From: Physcia stellaris
Taxonomy: Eukaryota; Ascomycota; Lecanoromycetes; Caliciales; Physciaceae
Assembly (NCBI GenBank): GCA_018902385.1
Contig: JABSSW010000082.1
Span: 44,401 to 108,400, forward strand
Direction: 5' to 3'
Length of the DNA: 64,000 nt
The position numbers were made by a program, and so were the translations under genes. The notes beneath the pieces were generated by a model. It did not search any database and was not told the origin of the DNA. It saw nothing but the letters and a program-made list of their open reading frames with translations. This document shows positions 45,583 to 58,000 of the stretch, piece by piece; position 1 is the first letter of the stretch, and each line of letters opens with the position of its first letter.

Positions 45583-48514
45583 TCACATCCAGATGTGATG
45601 TTGGCCAGTCCCGATAATATCCCCCATGTCATCTGTATTACTCTGATCTGCGTTGGTTGAGACTCCTTTCGATAGAGGGGGAGTTGTGGATGCGCTTGCC
45701 GAGCTTGGCAGCGGTAGGAGGTCGGTATTGTCAGCATCTTCGCTTTGGCTGTCCTTGCAGCTTGCGTCCTCGGCGTTGACTTTCAGTAAATGACTAAAGT
45801 TCTTTTTCATATAATCTCTCTGGTGAAGTAGGAAATATTCAACCAAGTGCCCAACATAATCCGTCAAAACTTCTTCTCTTCTATAACCTGTGTAAACATA
45901 TCCTCCTTCCATTGGAGCCCAGTTCTCATAAAAATCCAACCAATTATGGAACCCAAGTTGCTCCACCTTGGGACTGTCAGCTTGACGACTCAAGCAGAAT
46001 GACATGCACTCAATGCATGATAACTCTCACCTTTTTTACGATCTGTTCCACCACCTCGTTCAACATCGCCTCCGTTAGCATGCCAGTCTCCTCCAGAGCG
46101 CAAAACCAGACATCCTCCCACATATTTTGTCTTGCCAGATCACCGGGTGTGTATCCGTGTACATCGACAGCATCCACCGAACAACCAGCACGAAGTAAGG
46201 AGAGAATCACTTGACGAGCACCGAGAATATCGAGATGAAAATACCCCGTCCTATCTCGTTCCATCGTAATATGAAGCGGCCCCCTTCCCTTGTGGTCCAC
46301 GGCTGTAACATCCGCTCCGTGCTCTAAAAGAATCTGTAGCCAATCGACTTTGAGTAACACATAGAAGGTACTCCCACCATACATCCTTGCTGTACTGAGA
46401 AATATAGTCTCTCCACTTTCAGGGTTTATGGACTCTGGATTCATCCCGAGACTTAGAAATGATTCGAATTTCCTACGAAGACTGCCAGCATTTTCCTTCC
46501 CGGGGGTCATTTTCACAAGCGGGGAACTATCGCAGAATAAATCATGAAAGAAGGCTTCACTGAGAGGTTGCCCTACTTTGCAGATATCCAGGGAGGCTTT
46601 AAGGCGAGCCTCTGAGAAGCCTTGATCTTTATCACAGACCTCTGTCCAGCACTTACTAGACTCACCACCCCAGAGGGTACTTTGAAGGTCGTTGGAATTC
46701 TCGATATCCCATGCTCCTTGTACCAAATATTGGAAGACTGCACCTGCCATTGGAACGCAGAAGAAGTAGAATGAAGCTGCTAACTGTCTCACGAATGCTT
46801 TAGCTTGGAAGAACTTCATAGGATTGGATGTAGTACCTCGATCAAATTAGGGTTATGGTCTCCAATCATATACTGATTGCACAGCGTATTGTCAGCATCG
46901 GGTGGTTCACCTGATTCTCTGTCGAGTTTACGCACCTTTTCGTATACAAATCGGTACCAAGGCTTGATTTGCCCAAGAGATAGCATTTGTTGCACAAGAG
47001 GTAAATCGTCCGACTCGAGTGCCTCCTCTAATTTGTCCCATATTTCGGCATTTGCCAATTGACCCACTCTTCGAATCTCTCGCAAGGTTCGACTAAAGCG
47101 CGGGTGACGTGCTAGTTGATAAGTCTTGCGAAAGGCGGCATACACACCAGCGCTGGATCCGGAACTTTGCGGGATGAAGTGGAAAGAAGCACGTTGAGAG
47201 GTTGTAGGCAGACCGTTGCAGTCACCAATGATTTTCTCCAGATGTACCTCGAGACGTCCCATATGACTGAATTGGGTTTTGCGGCAGCTATATACTCTTT
47301 TCATTGTCTCTGGCAAGGGTTCATTCCGGAGGCCCAGTGAATACCCACCAAAGGTTGCGCCCGGCCTGTTGCGATTCGGTCCCTGTTTGTCGATGAATTC
47401 GATTGTCTCAGGATTGTTAGAAGCGCCACTTTCGTGATAAAAAGCTATTAAACGCTTGTACTCATCCAGCAGAAAATCCACTTCGTCGCTCAAATTCTTG
47501 GGCGAAGGGGTTGCTCGTAGATCAGACATTAAATCATGAAGGCTTGCTCGCATTTGCAGAAGTACAAATGCCATGTTCTCTATTCCGGAGTGTTGGGCTG
47601 TACAGAAATTTGAGGTACCTTTCTGGGGATCCAACTGTAGAGACGAGAGCTGATCTAATGTCAAGGTTAATTGCTGCTTGCCCTGGCCTAGCTCACGAAG
47701 CTGCTTTTGGATTCGCTGCTGATTTCTGCGATTGAGAACATCAAGCCGTCTGAGATCCCCCCGCATAGCCCCCGTCATCTGGATCATGGTGTTTCCAGAG
47801 TCTAGGACTTGTCGACAAACATTATCACTAGCGACACGCAACTGTGTTTGAATGCTGTCCTGACCTCTGCAAACCTCATCAGAAATGTGGCCAAGGCTAG
47901 TCTGGATGTTTGCCGACTCAGTCGAGATCTTGAGCTCGGTTCCGGCTATGGAGGTATGGAGACCCACAAGCTGGGCACCCAGCTTCTTGTGGCTTTCACT
48001 GGTAGAGATGTCATGATCGCTGCTGATGATTAGTGATGATGGACTCAATCGAAAGCCGAGTTTCTAACCGTCCAGCTACCGAGAGCGCTGTGGTAATACG
48101 CCCGGCTAGATACTCGAGAGTGTTGCAGTGCTGTTCTAGCTTGCGCTCGTCCAGCACCCACTTGGCCCGTCTTTGAAGACTATCTAATTTTCCCTCTTTG
48201 ATGTTGAATTTCGCTACAAATGCCTCAATGTTGACTAGTTCCGAGTGGCATGCGTCTAAAGAAGTCCTGATGGCTTGAGTTGAGTAACCTTCTTCGAGTA
48301 CTAGTGCCGATGTTTGGTAGCGCTTGACTAGACGATCAACGTCTTGAAGCAGGGTATGAAGCTGACTGAGTCTTTCGGATAAATCCCGAATACTTCGAGA
48401 TGCATCTTTGATGACGCAAGTTGATCTGTAGAGTGAACCTGCAAGGCGACAACAAACGTCCGTAAGGCCAGCGATAGAAGCAAAGACAGTAATTCCGGTC
48501 AATATCTCTGCCAT
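45583..48514 (-). CDS. STAND-type N-terminal domain, coiled coil and ankyrin protein (NLR-like without NTPase)
   Basis: Four exons on the minus strand (48514-48069, 48022-46837, 46783-46031, 45966-45583) give 922 residues. Introns are 46, 53 and 64 bp; joins keep frame. Residues 1-145 match the fungal N-terminal domain of STAND/NLR proteins: MAEILTGITVFASIAGLTD, a hydrophobic first helix, then IRDLSERLSQLHTLLQDVD. A coiled-coil segment rich in Gln/Leu follows (about 150-290). There is no Walker A or B motif and no NACHT or NB-ARC domain. Residues 690-770 contain ankyrin-like repeats (LLEHGADVTAVDHKGRGPLH and RAGCSVDAVDVHGYTPGDLA). Fungal STAND proteins act in self/non-self recognition and cell death; a protein with only the ends could be a partner or regulator. 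The first intron is short with a weak donor (GTTAGA) and is the least certain. Confidence 0.78.
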
Positions 48515-48719
48515 AATACAATGAAGTTTCTGCTAAATCGTGATGATATGCTTTGTTACGAGCATGCCTGGCAGATAAATCTGACAGATAGATGATTTGA
48601 TAGATTGATTGATCTGACAAATATGTCGAGATAAGCGAATTATGTTTTTATTCTTATCAGTTTGTTGAAAAAAAGTTACACGAAAATAATAATTGATTCG
48701 CATGACATGATGCACGTGA

Positions 48720-50195
48720 TTAATTTTATATGTTTGACATTCGATTTTCTACATAATTATTTGTAACATTTTTTTAAATGATTATAATTTACGTATTTTA
48801 TCATCAAAAACATTTCATTCGATATTTGATTTTATTAATTTCGATTTTGATTTTTTGTTTATATATTAACTATTTTTTTTATTAATATTCATTTTCGAAA
48901 AACGATTAACAATAAAAATCGTCGTTAATCGTTTATTATTTATTTTTTAAAAACATCAAAATCGAATTTTTTTTATACGACAATTATTTTATCGATTGTT
49001 TATTTTTTCGAACAACAAAATTCTTTATATTATTATTATTGAATGTCAAAATTTCAAATTCATACGATTTATAATTGACGAATAATTTTAATCAACACGT
49101 TATATTTTTTGTTTTCGAATTCGAATATATTCGATTTATTAATTTCGCAATTATTTTCGTAACAACATTTTTGTTCGTTTACGAACAAAATTTCAAACAT
49201 ATTTTTGTGTCGATTGTTTAAATTTTCAATACGAATATTCAAAAAAACGATTACGAAAAATTATTGTTATTGAATTAATTAAATTTTTGAAAATGATTTA
49301 ATCAAAACGCATATTTACAAACGATTTCGTCGTTCAAACATTGTTGAAAAACTTAAATTTACGTTATTATTCGAAATTTATCGTGAATATTCTGTTCATG
49401 ATACAATATTAACGAACAAAACGTGTATTTTTGTCAAAAATTAATTATTTTATTTCAATCAACAATGATTTCGACATTTTATTTTAAATTTCGATTTCAA
49501 TTTTTGTTTCAAAATTCAATTTCGATAATTTATTTATTTTATTTAATTGATATCGTTTTTATATTAATTGTTTTTATATTGATCGATAATAATAACATGT
49601 TTTGTTTTTTCAATGAAATCGTTGAAAACGATCGTTAATTTCTCGTTATTTTGCATTTTAAAATACGTTCAAATTTATTTATTCAAAATGAAATCGAAAT
49701 TGTATAAATTTAATTTATTAATTAAATATTCGAATATGTTACGAATTGATTTCGAATGAATAAAAAATAAATTAATATTAAAAATATCAAACGAGAATAT
49801 TAATTATAAAAAGATAATTTAACAATACAAAATATTAAATATTTATACAAATTTCGTATAAAATTAAAATTTAAACAAAAGTTGACAAAAATTCAAATTT
49901 GTTATCAAGAAATTTACGTTGAAATCGTAACATTTTTTTTTTCAATTCGAATTTTTTGCGACGATTATTCTGAAAATTTTTGAAAAAATATGTTTTTTTT
50001 AATTAAAACGAATTGTCAACGACGTTTTTTTTTTTGATATTTTTTGATTTTATGTTTTGTAAAATTCATATTTAAAATTCATGTTTCAATATTTTTTTTA
50101 ACATTCATTTTAACGATAGTCGATATCGACTATCAATTGATTTTGATAAATGAAATTAGAATTAATTAGATTCATTATCAATCAAAAAAAGTTTT
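48720..50195. other. Hypermutated sequence, nothing readable
   Basis: No domain in any frame; the open frame 49423-49638 has no similarity that can be recognised. Confidence 0.4.
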
Positions 50196-50557
50196 GTTGA
50201 TAATGAATCGAATTTTCAATGAATAATGTTTGTATCAAAAATCTGAAATCAAATCTGAAATTTACGCAAAGTTTTCAACAAAATACGCATAGATTATGAC
50301 TCGATCGGATTAACGTCTGATTTTTAGAAATTTTCGAAACTTTTTTTGAAACGAATATTTCGAAATTTCGAACTTTCGTTGATAATGAATCGAGTTCTCA
50401 ATGAATATTGCTCGTATCAAAATTCTGAAATCAGTTTTGAAATTTACACAAAAATCGAGTTGAAAATTTGTGAGATTGAATTGAATCGAATTAACGTCTG
50501 ATTTTATAAAAAGTTTTGAAATTTTTCGTGTCGAAAATTTTTCGAAATTTCGAACTT
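50196..50557 (+). repeat. About 182-bp tandem repeat, two copies
   Basis: Copies start at 50196 and 50378, each with gttgataatgaatcga. Both contain gattaacgtctgatttt-like and cgaaatttcgaact-like segments near the end. The second copy abuts the left arm of the large inverted repeat at 50558. Confidence 0.7.
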
Positions 50558-50770
50558 GTGAAATGTCATGCATTGATTGAACTAATACATAACTACACGA
50601 AAATTTCTAAATGAAAAGCAAATACATGAAAATTTGTAAAAACATATGTAAAAAATTAAATCATTTGAATGCGTCAAGACGAATTTCGATTTTAACATTC
50701 GATGTGATAAAATAACGATATTAATTCGATGTTAATTTGTCAAATGTTGAATTCGATACACGTTCGTCAC
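50558..50770 (+). repeat. About 215-bp inverted repeat, left arm
   Basis: Begins gtgaaatgtcatgc and ends cgttcgtcac. Its reverse complement matches 54663-54878 nearly throughout (shared blocks such as cgaattcaacatttgaca and catcgaatgttaaaatcgaa). Confidence 0.8.
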
Positions 50771-53403
50771 ATTATTTTTCGTTTTTTTTTCAATTTCGTT
50801 TCGAAACGATTAATTGATTTTTTTTTTGAACGTTTTGCGCGATGTAAATATGTCGTTAAATGACGTTGAATTGATTAATCGTCGAAACAAAAAAACAAAC
50901 GCGAAACGTCGCGAAATGAATTTCGTCAACGAAATAAATTCGTCAAAATTTCGAAAACATTTATATGATTATTTTTTGAAATAAACAATTTGAACATGTT
51001 AATAAAATCGTCGTTACAATTTTTAATGCATTGATATTTTCGAATATGCGAAAATCGATATGTACATTGCATGCGTCAAAACGTGAATGCAATAAATATT
51101 TTGAAAAATGATCAATTTATACAATTTGTGAAAAATAATTTCGACGAACATTAATAATTGATAATTCGATTTCGCGTATCGACAAATTTGAAAATTTTTG
51201 CAACATCATGTTGATATTATGAAACGAACAATTTGATTACATTGACGAAATTTTTGTCATCACGATTAACGCGTTGATGTTATCGCATATACGACAATTG
51301 ATTCGTACATTGCATTCAACGAAATATGTAAATATTAAATTTTTTGAAAAGCAAATATTTTGCACGAATTTTACAAATAATTTCGCGTGTCATTAATAAA
51401 CAATTGAAAATTTTGTTGACGAATTTATAAATATTTGAATTTTTTGACATTTTGTTGTTTATTTATATTTATGCATGACACGTTTTTTACATTATTCATT
51501 GTTCAATAAAATTTGACGACAATTTTTGAAAATATTTTTGACACAATTCAATTTTTTATACGACGTAAATTCTGATTGTAAATAACGCGAAATGACAACG
51601 AAACGAACGATTATGAAAAAATTCATTTGAATCAATTTGAAAATAAATTGTAAAAAATTCGATAATAACGTTTTATGATCGATTACAAACAATAAAAAAC
51701 ACGATTTAATCATTTCGCAAAACAAATTTTGTTGTTTTTGAATTAATTTCGTGAAAAACATCGACGATATTTTGAACATTTTGAAATTCGTCGTTGTCGA
51801 CATAATATCACGTACGATTATAAAAATTTCAATTCGATTATTTACAACGATATTGAAAACGATAATAATAATATCGAAATTGCAATATATTGTCGAATTT
51901 TCATTCGAACGTTTTATTCGTTATAACGAATTTCGAAAAATCGTTGTATTGTTTTTTCAATGAATCGTTGAGATTTTTTCTTAACAATCAGAAATGAAAA
52001 ATTGAATGAATGTGCATGTTATCGAGCAATTCGAATTCGTAAACAATATTTTTTTTTTGACAACGAAATATGAATTTAATTTTTTGTCATTCAATTTGTC
52101 AAATGAACGAGTTGTTTTGATATAACAACGATTTAATTATACATAATTTTTTATTTCAAAATTGATCGAGAAACGAAATTTGTTGATTCGAACAATCATT
52201 TTTCGTTTAACATCAATAATATTGATTTTTATTGAACGAATGTGAATGATTGTCATTGCATTGCATGCAATATTATCGAAATTACGTACAGAAATAAATA
52301 CAATTTGATTGCGCAAATGTTTTTAATAATAATCGATTTTGACACGTTTTGTTTAATCGATCAATCAGAAATTTTGATTTTATTCGTGTTCATATTTCAG
52401 TTTTTTGTCATCGTATTTTTCAACATTTTCATTCGATGACAATCATGTTCATTGTATTCGTGAATGCGATTTTCATTGAATTTCAATTTTTGCATTAATT
52501 GTGATTTTCATTGAATGTTAATTCGTGCAACGATGTAATTTTTATTGAATTTCAATTTTTACGTTCATTGATGAAAAAAACACTGAATTTCTTTGATCAA
52601 AAAATTGATTTCGAGAAAAATCATTTTGAATTATTATACAATTCGAATTTGAACACGATCAACGAATTTCTGTTTTCAATTATAATTTGTCAAATTTGTA
52701 CAATCGAATCATCATCGTTTCAGAATGAAAAAAATGACGTAATTTTCATTGAGTTCGAATTTTCTTAATATTGACGAAAAAAACATTGATTTTCTTTGAT
52801 CAGAAAATTAAATTCGAACGATTTCAGAAAAATCATTTTGAATTATCATGCAATTCGAATTCGAACACGATCAACGAATTTTCGTTTTCGATCATGATTC
52901 GTCAAATGTGTACGATTGAATCATTAACACGTCAACATAAAAAAAACAATTTTAATTATTGAAAAAAATTTAATTGATTTTCGATTTTTTCAATTTCAAT
53001 TGTTTCACGAATTTCTTGAATTTATTTTTTGACAATGATTTAATCAAATCATCGATTATCATGTTTGCATTTGAAACGTAATTCAATTAAATCAAATTTT
53101 TCTGATGCAAATTTTTGATGTTGTGATAAATTACATCAATGTATTTTGATTGTTCATGAATATATGCGTCTTTGTCAACAAATTAACGATTTGATTATTT
53201 TTCAAAAATTGCATTAATAAGCAAATTTCATGTTTATCGTTTTGAATGATTGTTATTTGATTCAATTCAATTTCGAAATATTTGATAAAATTCAAATTTC
53301 GAAAAAATTGTGTTATTCATAATTTTTCTTTAGCGCATGTCGATAAAATTATATATTCGATTTCAATGATTGAAATAACGATCGATTTTTGTTTACGATT
53401 CAT
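50771..53403. other. Hypermutated sequence between the inverted arm and the Copia relic
   Basis: Apart from the 203-bp tandem duplication at 52532-52930 nothing is readable. Part of it may be the 3' end of the Copia element. Confidence 0.4.
52532..52930 (+). repeat. About 203-bp tandem duplication
   Basis: Copies at 52532-52734 and from 52735. Both contain gaaaaaaacactgaatttct or its near match, then tcattttgaattat and aacacgatcaacgaatttt-like segments. Read as protein, both copies give a similar peptide (TLNFFDQKIDFEKNHFEL and TLIFFDQKIKFERFQKNHFE), so the unit may once have been coding. Confidence 0.75.
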
Positions 53404-54439
53404 TTATGATATTGATTTTTCAACGAACATGTAAACGTATTCGAGAATCGATTTTTTGTTCAATTTATCGATTGCGTAATCAGAATTCGAATAAATTTTG
53501 ATTTTGAAATTTTTATTGTTGTTCAATTTCAAATCATATACAAGATTTAAATCGATGATCGATCGAATGTAACGAAACAGAATTTTCATTGTTTTATCGT
53601 GATGTTTCGCAAAATCATTGAAATATTGATTTAATCGTTTCAATGCGAAAACGATATTTGAACGAATGTGTATGACAACATACATGAATTTTTCAATTTT
53701 GTGTTGATAATTTTTTAAATCAATTCGTTCATCGTTCGATTCAATTGATTTGAATGAATCGTAATTGTTCATGAATAATTTCGTACGTTCGTGTTTATCG
53801 ATGTTCATATGCAATTCATTCAATATTTCATTCAAATAATGAGTTTGATTCAATCGAATAATTCGTTTTTTACGATCGCGAATCATTTTAATGTCAAAAA
53901 TTTTTTTCATTTTTTTTCAAATTTTTGACTTTGAATATTTTTTTGAATTCATTTTTGAATCAATTGATTTGTTCGTTGAATTTAACAACAACAAAAATGT
54001 CATTCACGTAAAAAAATAATATGATTTTTCGTTTTTTATGACGAAATATGCAAAAGTCAATCGAAATTTGTTCGAAATTTAATTTGTGCAATTTTTTCAC
54101 GCAACGTTCATGTCAATTTCTAGTTGTTTGTTTCAATTTATAAAAATTTCGACGAATCAGAAATGCTTGTTCGAAAAATAAATTCACGTCGAATGACGAT
54201 TTCATGTAAATTATTTTTTTTAAAAATGATTTCGTGAAAACATTATTGACGTTTATTTGATGACATTCGAGATTTTTCAACGCGACGATGACAAAAAACA
54301 AACGAAAAATATCGAATTTGACAATTGAAACAAAAATATTTGTATAATCGATTTCGTATACTTGCGAGAAATTTCTTGCAACAAGTTTGATTTTCAATTT
54401 GTTCAATATATCATTCACATGCATTTTGATTTTAAACAT
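53404..54439 (-). pseudogene. Ty1/Copia reverse transcriptase-RNase H relic
   Basis: On the minus strand, 54439-54113 gives the start of a Copia RT: KIKLVARNFSQVYEIDYTNIF for the usual ARLVA-x-G-F-x-Q-x-x-G-x-DY-x-x-TF, then LECHQINVNNVFTKSFL (usual D-VNNAFL) and NFYKLKQTTRN (usual LYGLKQ-x-R). 53910-53404 continues with IRLNQTHYLNEILNEL, KFMYVVIHIRSNIVFAL (usual G-x-LMY-x-x-x-x-TRPDI-x-F-A), RYIRSIIDLNLVYDL and SDYAIDKLNKKSILEYVYM. The parts upstream of RT (integrase, Gag) are missing because the large inverted repeat begins at 54663. Substitutions are mostly Gly/Asp/Ala to Asn/Lys/Ile, as expected from the island's hypermutation. Confidence 0.85.
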
Positions 54440-54662
54440 TCATTTATTGATAACGATATTGACGTTTTTCGATGAAATGACGACGTTTTAAATTTCATTG
54501 ACTATTAACGTCGTCAATTCGATTTGAATAATTTCGAGTCAAAATTTGTTTCAAATAAAATCATTGACGATTTTCTGATAATTTTCGAATACAAATATAA
54601 TTAGCTTTTCAACGAATTGTCGATTTGTTTTTTTTGTTGTTGCAAACAGAATTCATTTATTT

Positions 54663-54878
54663 GTGACGAACGTATATCGAATTCAACATTTGACAGAATT
54701 AACATCGAATTAACATCGTTATTTTATTACATCGAATGTTAAAATCGAAATTCGTTTTGACGCATTCAAGAAATCAAATTTTCTACATATGTTTTTGCAA
54801 ATTTCATGTATTTGCTTTTCATTTCGATATTTTCGTGTAATTATGTAATAATATCATATTTCTGCATAACATTTCACA
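54663..54878 (-). repeat. About 215-bp inverted repeat, right arm
   Basis: Reverse complement of 50558-50770. The Copia relic lies between the two arms and is read toward the left arm. Confidence 0.8.
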
Positions 54879-55081
54879 TTATATCGAAATCATTTTTTTC
54901 ATGTTCGTTTATGATACGCGAACATTCAAATAAACAAAACTTTTTGTTTCAAAACTCAAAGATTGATAAAGAAATATAATAGATTCGTATCGCTTGATCA
55001 TTCAAAGAAAACAACAAAACGTAACAAACTGATTGTGAATGCGAAAAAACGAAACATAATAAATTCTAACAATAGAACGAA

Positions 55082-58000
55082 ATGATTTCTTTAGAAAAAT
55101 CAATTGATGACAAAGATTTGATTGATAAAATCGCTTTAATCATTTCGCATGTTAATGAGAAATCATTTAACGTTTTCTCAGAAAATTCATCATTTTTTAG
55201 ATTGTTTGCAAATTTTTTTTGCATGCAATCAAACACGTCATTATTTTTTGCAATATTTAAAAATCAATTCGTCATTTTCGAAACGACAATTTTCAACGTC
55301 AAAATCAAGAACATCGAGAAAATTGTCAGCAATGACTCAATCGTTTGATTCAATCATTAAATTTTTATCACGAAATTTGCGCGTTTCGTTCGATCGTTTA
55401 CATGAAATTTTGCAATTTCAATTATCATTTTTCATTTCGTTTATTTGTTTGTACAAAGCATGATTATTGCGTATTCGTTTCGATCATTGAAAGTCATTTA
55501 AAAAATCATCACAAAATGAAAAAAAAACGATTGCAAACAATTTTGATCGAAATTCGCATTCATGATTTTCGCGATTTTCGTCAAATTCATTCATTCAATG
55601 ACATCGAACGTGTATTCGAATTGCTCATCGAATTCGAATTTCGATGTAATGCATGCATTGAAAACAATCGATTAATCAATAAAAATCGACGTACGATTGA
55701 AAAACATTTGTTTTCGATTTATGATATCGAAAACGCAAAAAACAAAACTTCGTTCAATGAAAACGACGTGCAATCGATTTGCGTACAATTTTTTTTGTTT
55801 TGTTTACGAATATCGTTCGTTTGCGTTGCGTTTTCAGTTTTTTCTTTTTTCGCTCAACGATAATCAGATTTTTCTCATCTTTTTCGATTCGCAACATGCA
55901 AACATTTCGATGTCAAATCGCGTGCAAACGAAAATGAATCGAAAATACGAAATCAATTGCGCAACATGAAATTAAACGTTTGACAACATGTTTTCAATCG
56001 ACGTTTATGCGAATCAAACATTTTTTTGATTGCGTATTACGAACATATTCAATTAAATGACGAAATTAAAAAAAAACAAAAAAACGTTGAGAAATTTATT
56101 GTCAACAATTTTTAATGATAAGTATTTTCAATTTTTTCGAATTCGTTTTTTTTTTTGCATCACATTATCGTATTTCATTTCTTGCTTTTTTTTGACGATT
56201 TTGTTGTCGAATTTCAAAATTTTAAAAATATTTTTGTTGACGATTCGATACGTTTTAATATCGACAGCGATGATTTTGAATTCGTCGAATTCGACTTTAC
56301 ATAACATGAAAATTGATTGCATGTCACAAATTTCATCATTTTAATTCGAAAACATTTGATCGATCAAGCGATACAACAAAATTTCATGAAATTTCGTGAC
56401 AAAATTATTTCGAACAAAATTTTTTATTCATCAATCGACAAATTGCACGTTATTTCAATTTTTTCGAGAAAAATCGCACAGCGACAAAAATTCTGCTAAA
56501 AATGCAAAAGAAAAATATCATGACACGATACGACACACTATGAATCAATCTGATATTGTTTTTGATTCAATTATCGAAAAATATCGAAATTTGTTCTCTT
56601 TTGACAATTCGATATTTGACGAATTTGTTCGATTTGACAAATCAAATTAACGAAATCAAAAACATTGTTGAATTATTGTTAACAATCAATTTCAAACGTT
56701 TGTTTTTGTTGAAATGTTTTCGATCGACGAACATTTTATCGTTTTCGAACGACGAAAATTTTGACGATGAAAATTCGAATGATGAAAATTCGAACGAGAA
56801 AATTTTTAACGAAAACGTTTCAATTTTGCGATCGCGTGCAAAAATTTTTGTGCAAACAATCAACATTTTGTCGCACATTTTGATTCGTTTTCGTTGAAAA
56901 AATTCAATTTTCATTTGTTCGATCATTGATTTTGTTGCATTGCATGTGATCAATTCGAATGAATTTTGAATCGCGATCAAAAATTTTTTTTTTCGATTGA
57001 ATAAATGAATTCATTGCATGCAATTGTGATTTCTGAATTATTTTTTCGTCAAACTCGTTAAATCGACGAATTCAAAAATCAATTTGCAAAAAATCGTTCG
57101 TCGACAACGAGTCAAATACTTGATCAATATTGCGTTCAATTTTATATCGAAATTAAATTATTGACGATTGTTTATTTGAAAAATCAACAACGACACGATA
57201 CGACATTCGATTATCATTATCAACGTCGATTGCATGCAAATTTTTCATCAAAATGTCAATTTGAATTTCATGCAATGACGACAAAATATCAACGTTATAA
57301 TTCATTCGATTAATGTCATTTTCGAAAATAATTTGTTATTGAATTTGCATGAAACGTTTTTGTATTCAATAAACAATTTTGTTGACAATTATTTCGACAA
57401 CAAATTCGACAAATTTTTTTTCGATGATTCACGCAATCAATTGAATGCAATTCGTGATTGATTGTACAAACGTTTTCAAAACATTTCAATTTTGCGAAAA
57501 AAATTTTTCAAAACAAAAATTCAATTTCGAATTCGACAATTCAAAATCAATTCGTATTTGTTAACAATTCAACGATTTTTGCGCATGTTCAATGTGTTGA
57601 TATATCAAATTTCAAATTTGTTTTTTCGTCGTAAAAAATTGATTGACGCGATTTGATGCAATCAAAAAATTGCACGCAATTTGTATTTGTCGCATAAATT
57701 GATAATCGTCGTCAATGATTATCACAAAACTGTATGAAAAGTCGATTTTCGTTTCATTGCGCGTTTTTTGTTGTCGAAAATGAATGAATTGTTGATACGA
57801 TATTTCATTTACGTTTCGTCGTTTTTTTTTTTTGTTTTTGCATGCAATATTCGATTGATCGTGAACATTTGTTTGAAAAACGTAAACAAATATGAAACGT
57901 CGATCAATTCGACATTGTCATGAAACGACAAATCACGTTGACGTTGAATTTCGTTATCATTATCAAACAATATCGTCATATGTTTGTATGCGTGAACAAA

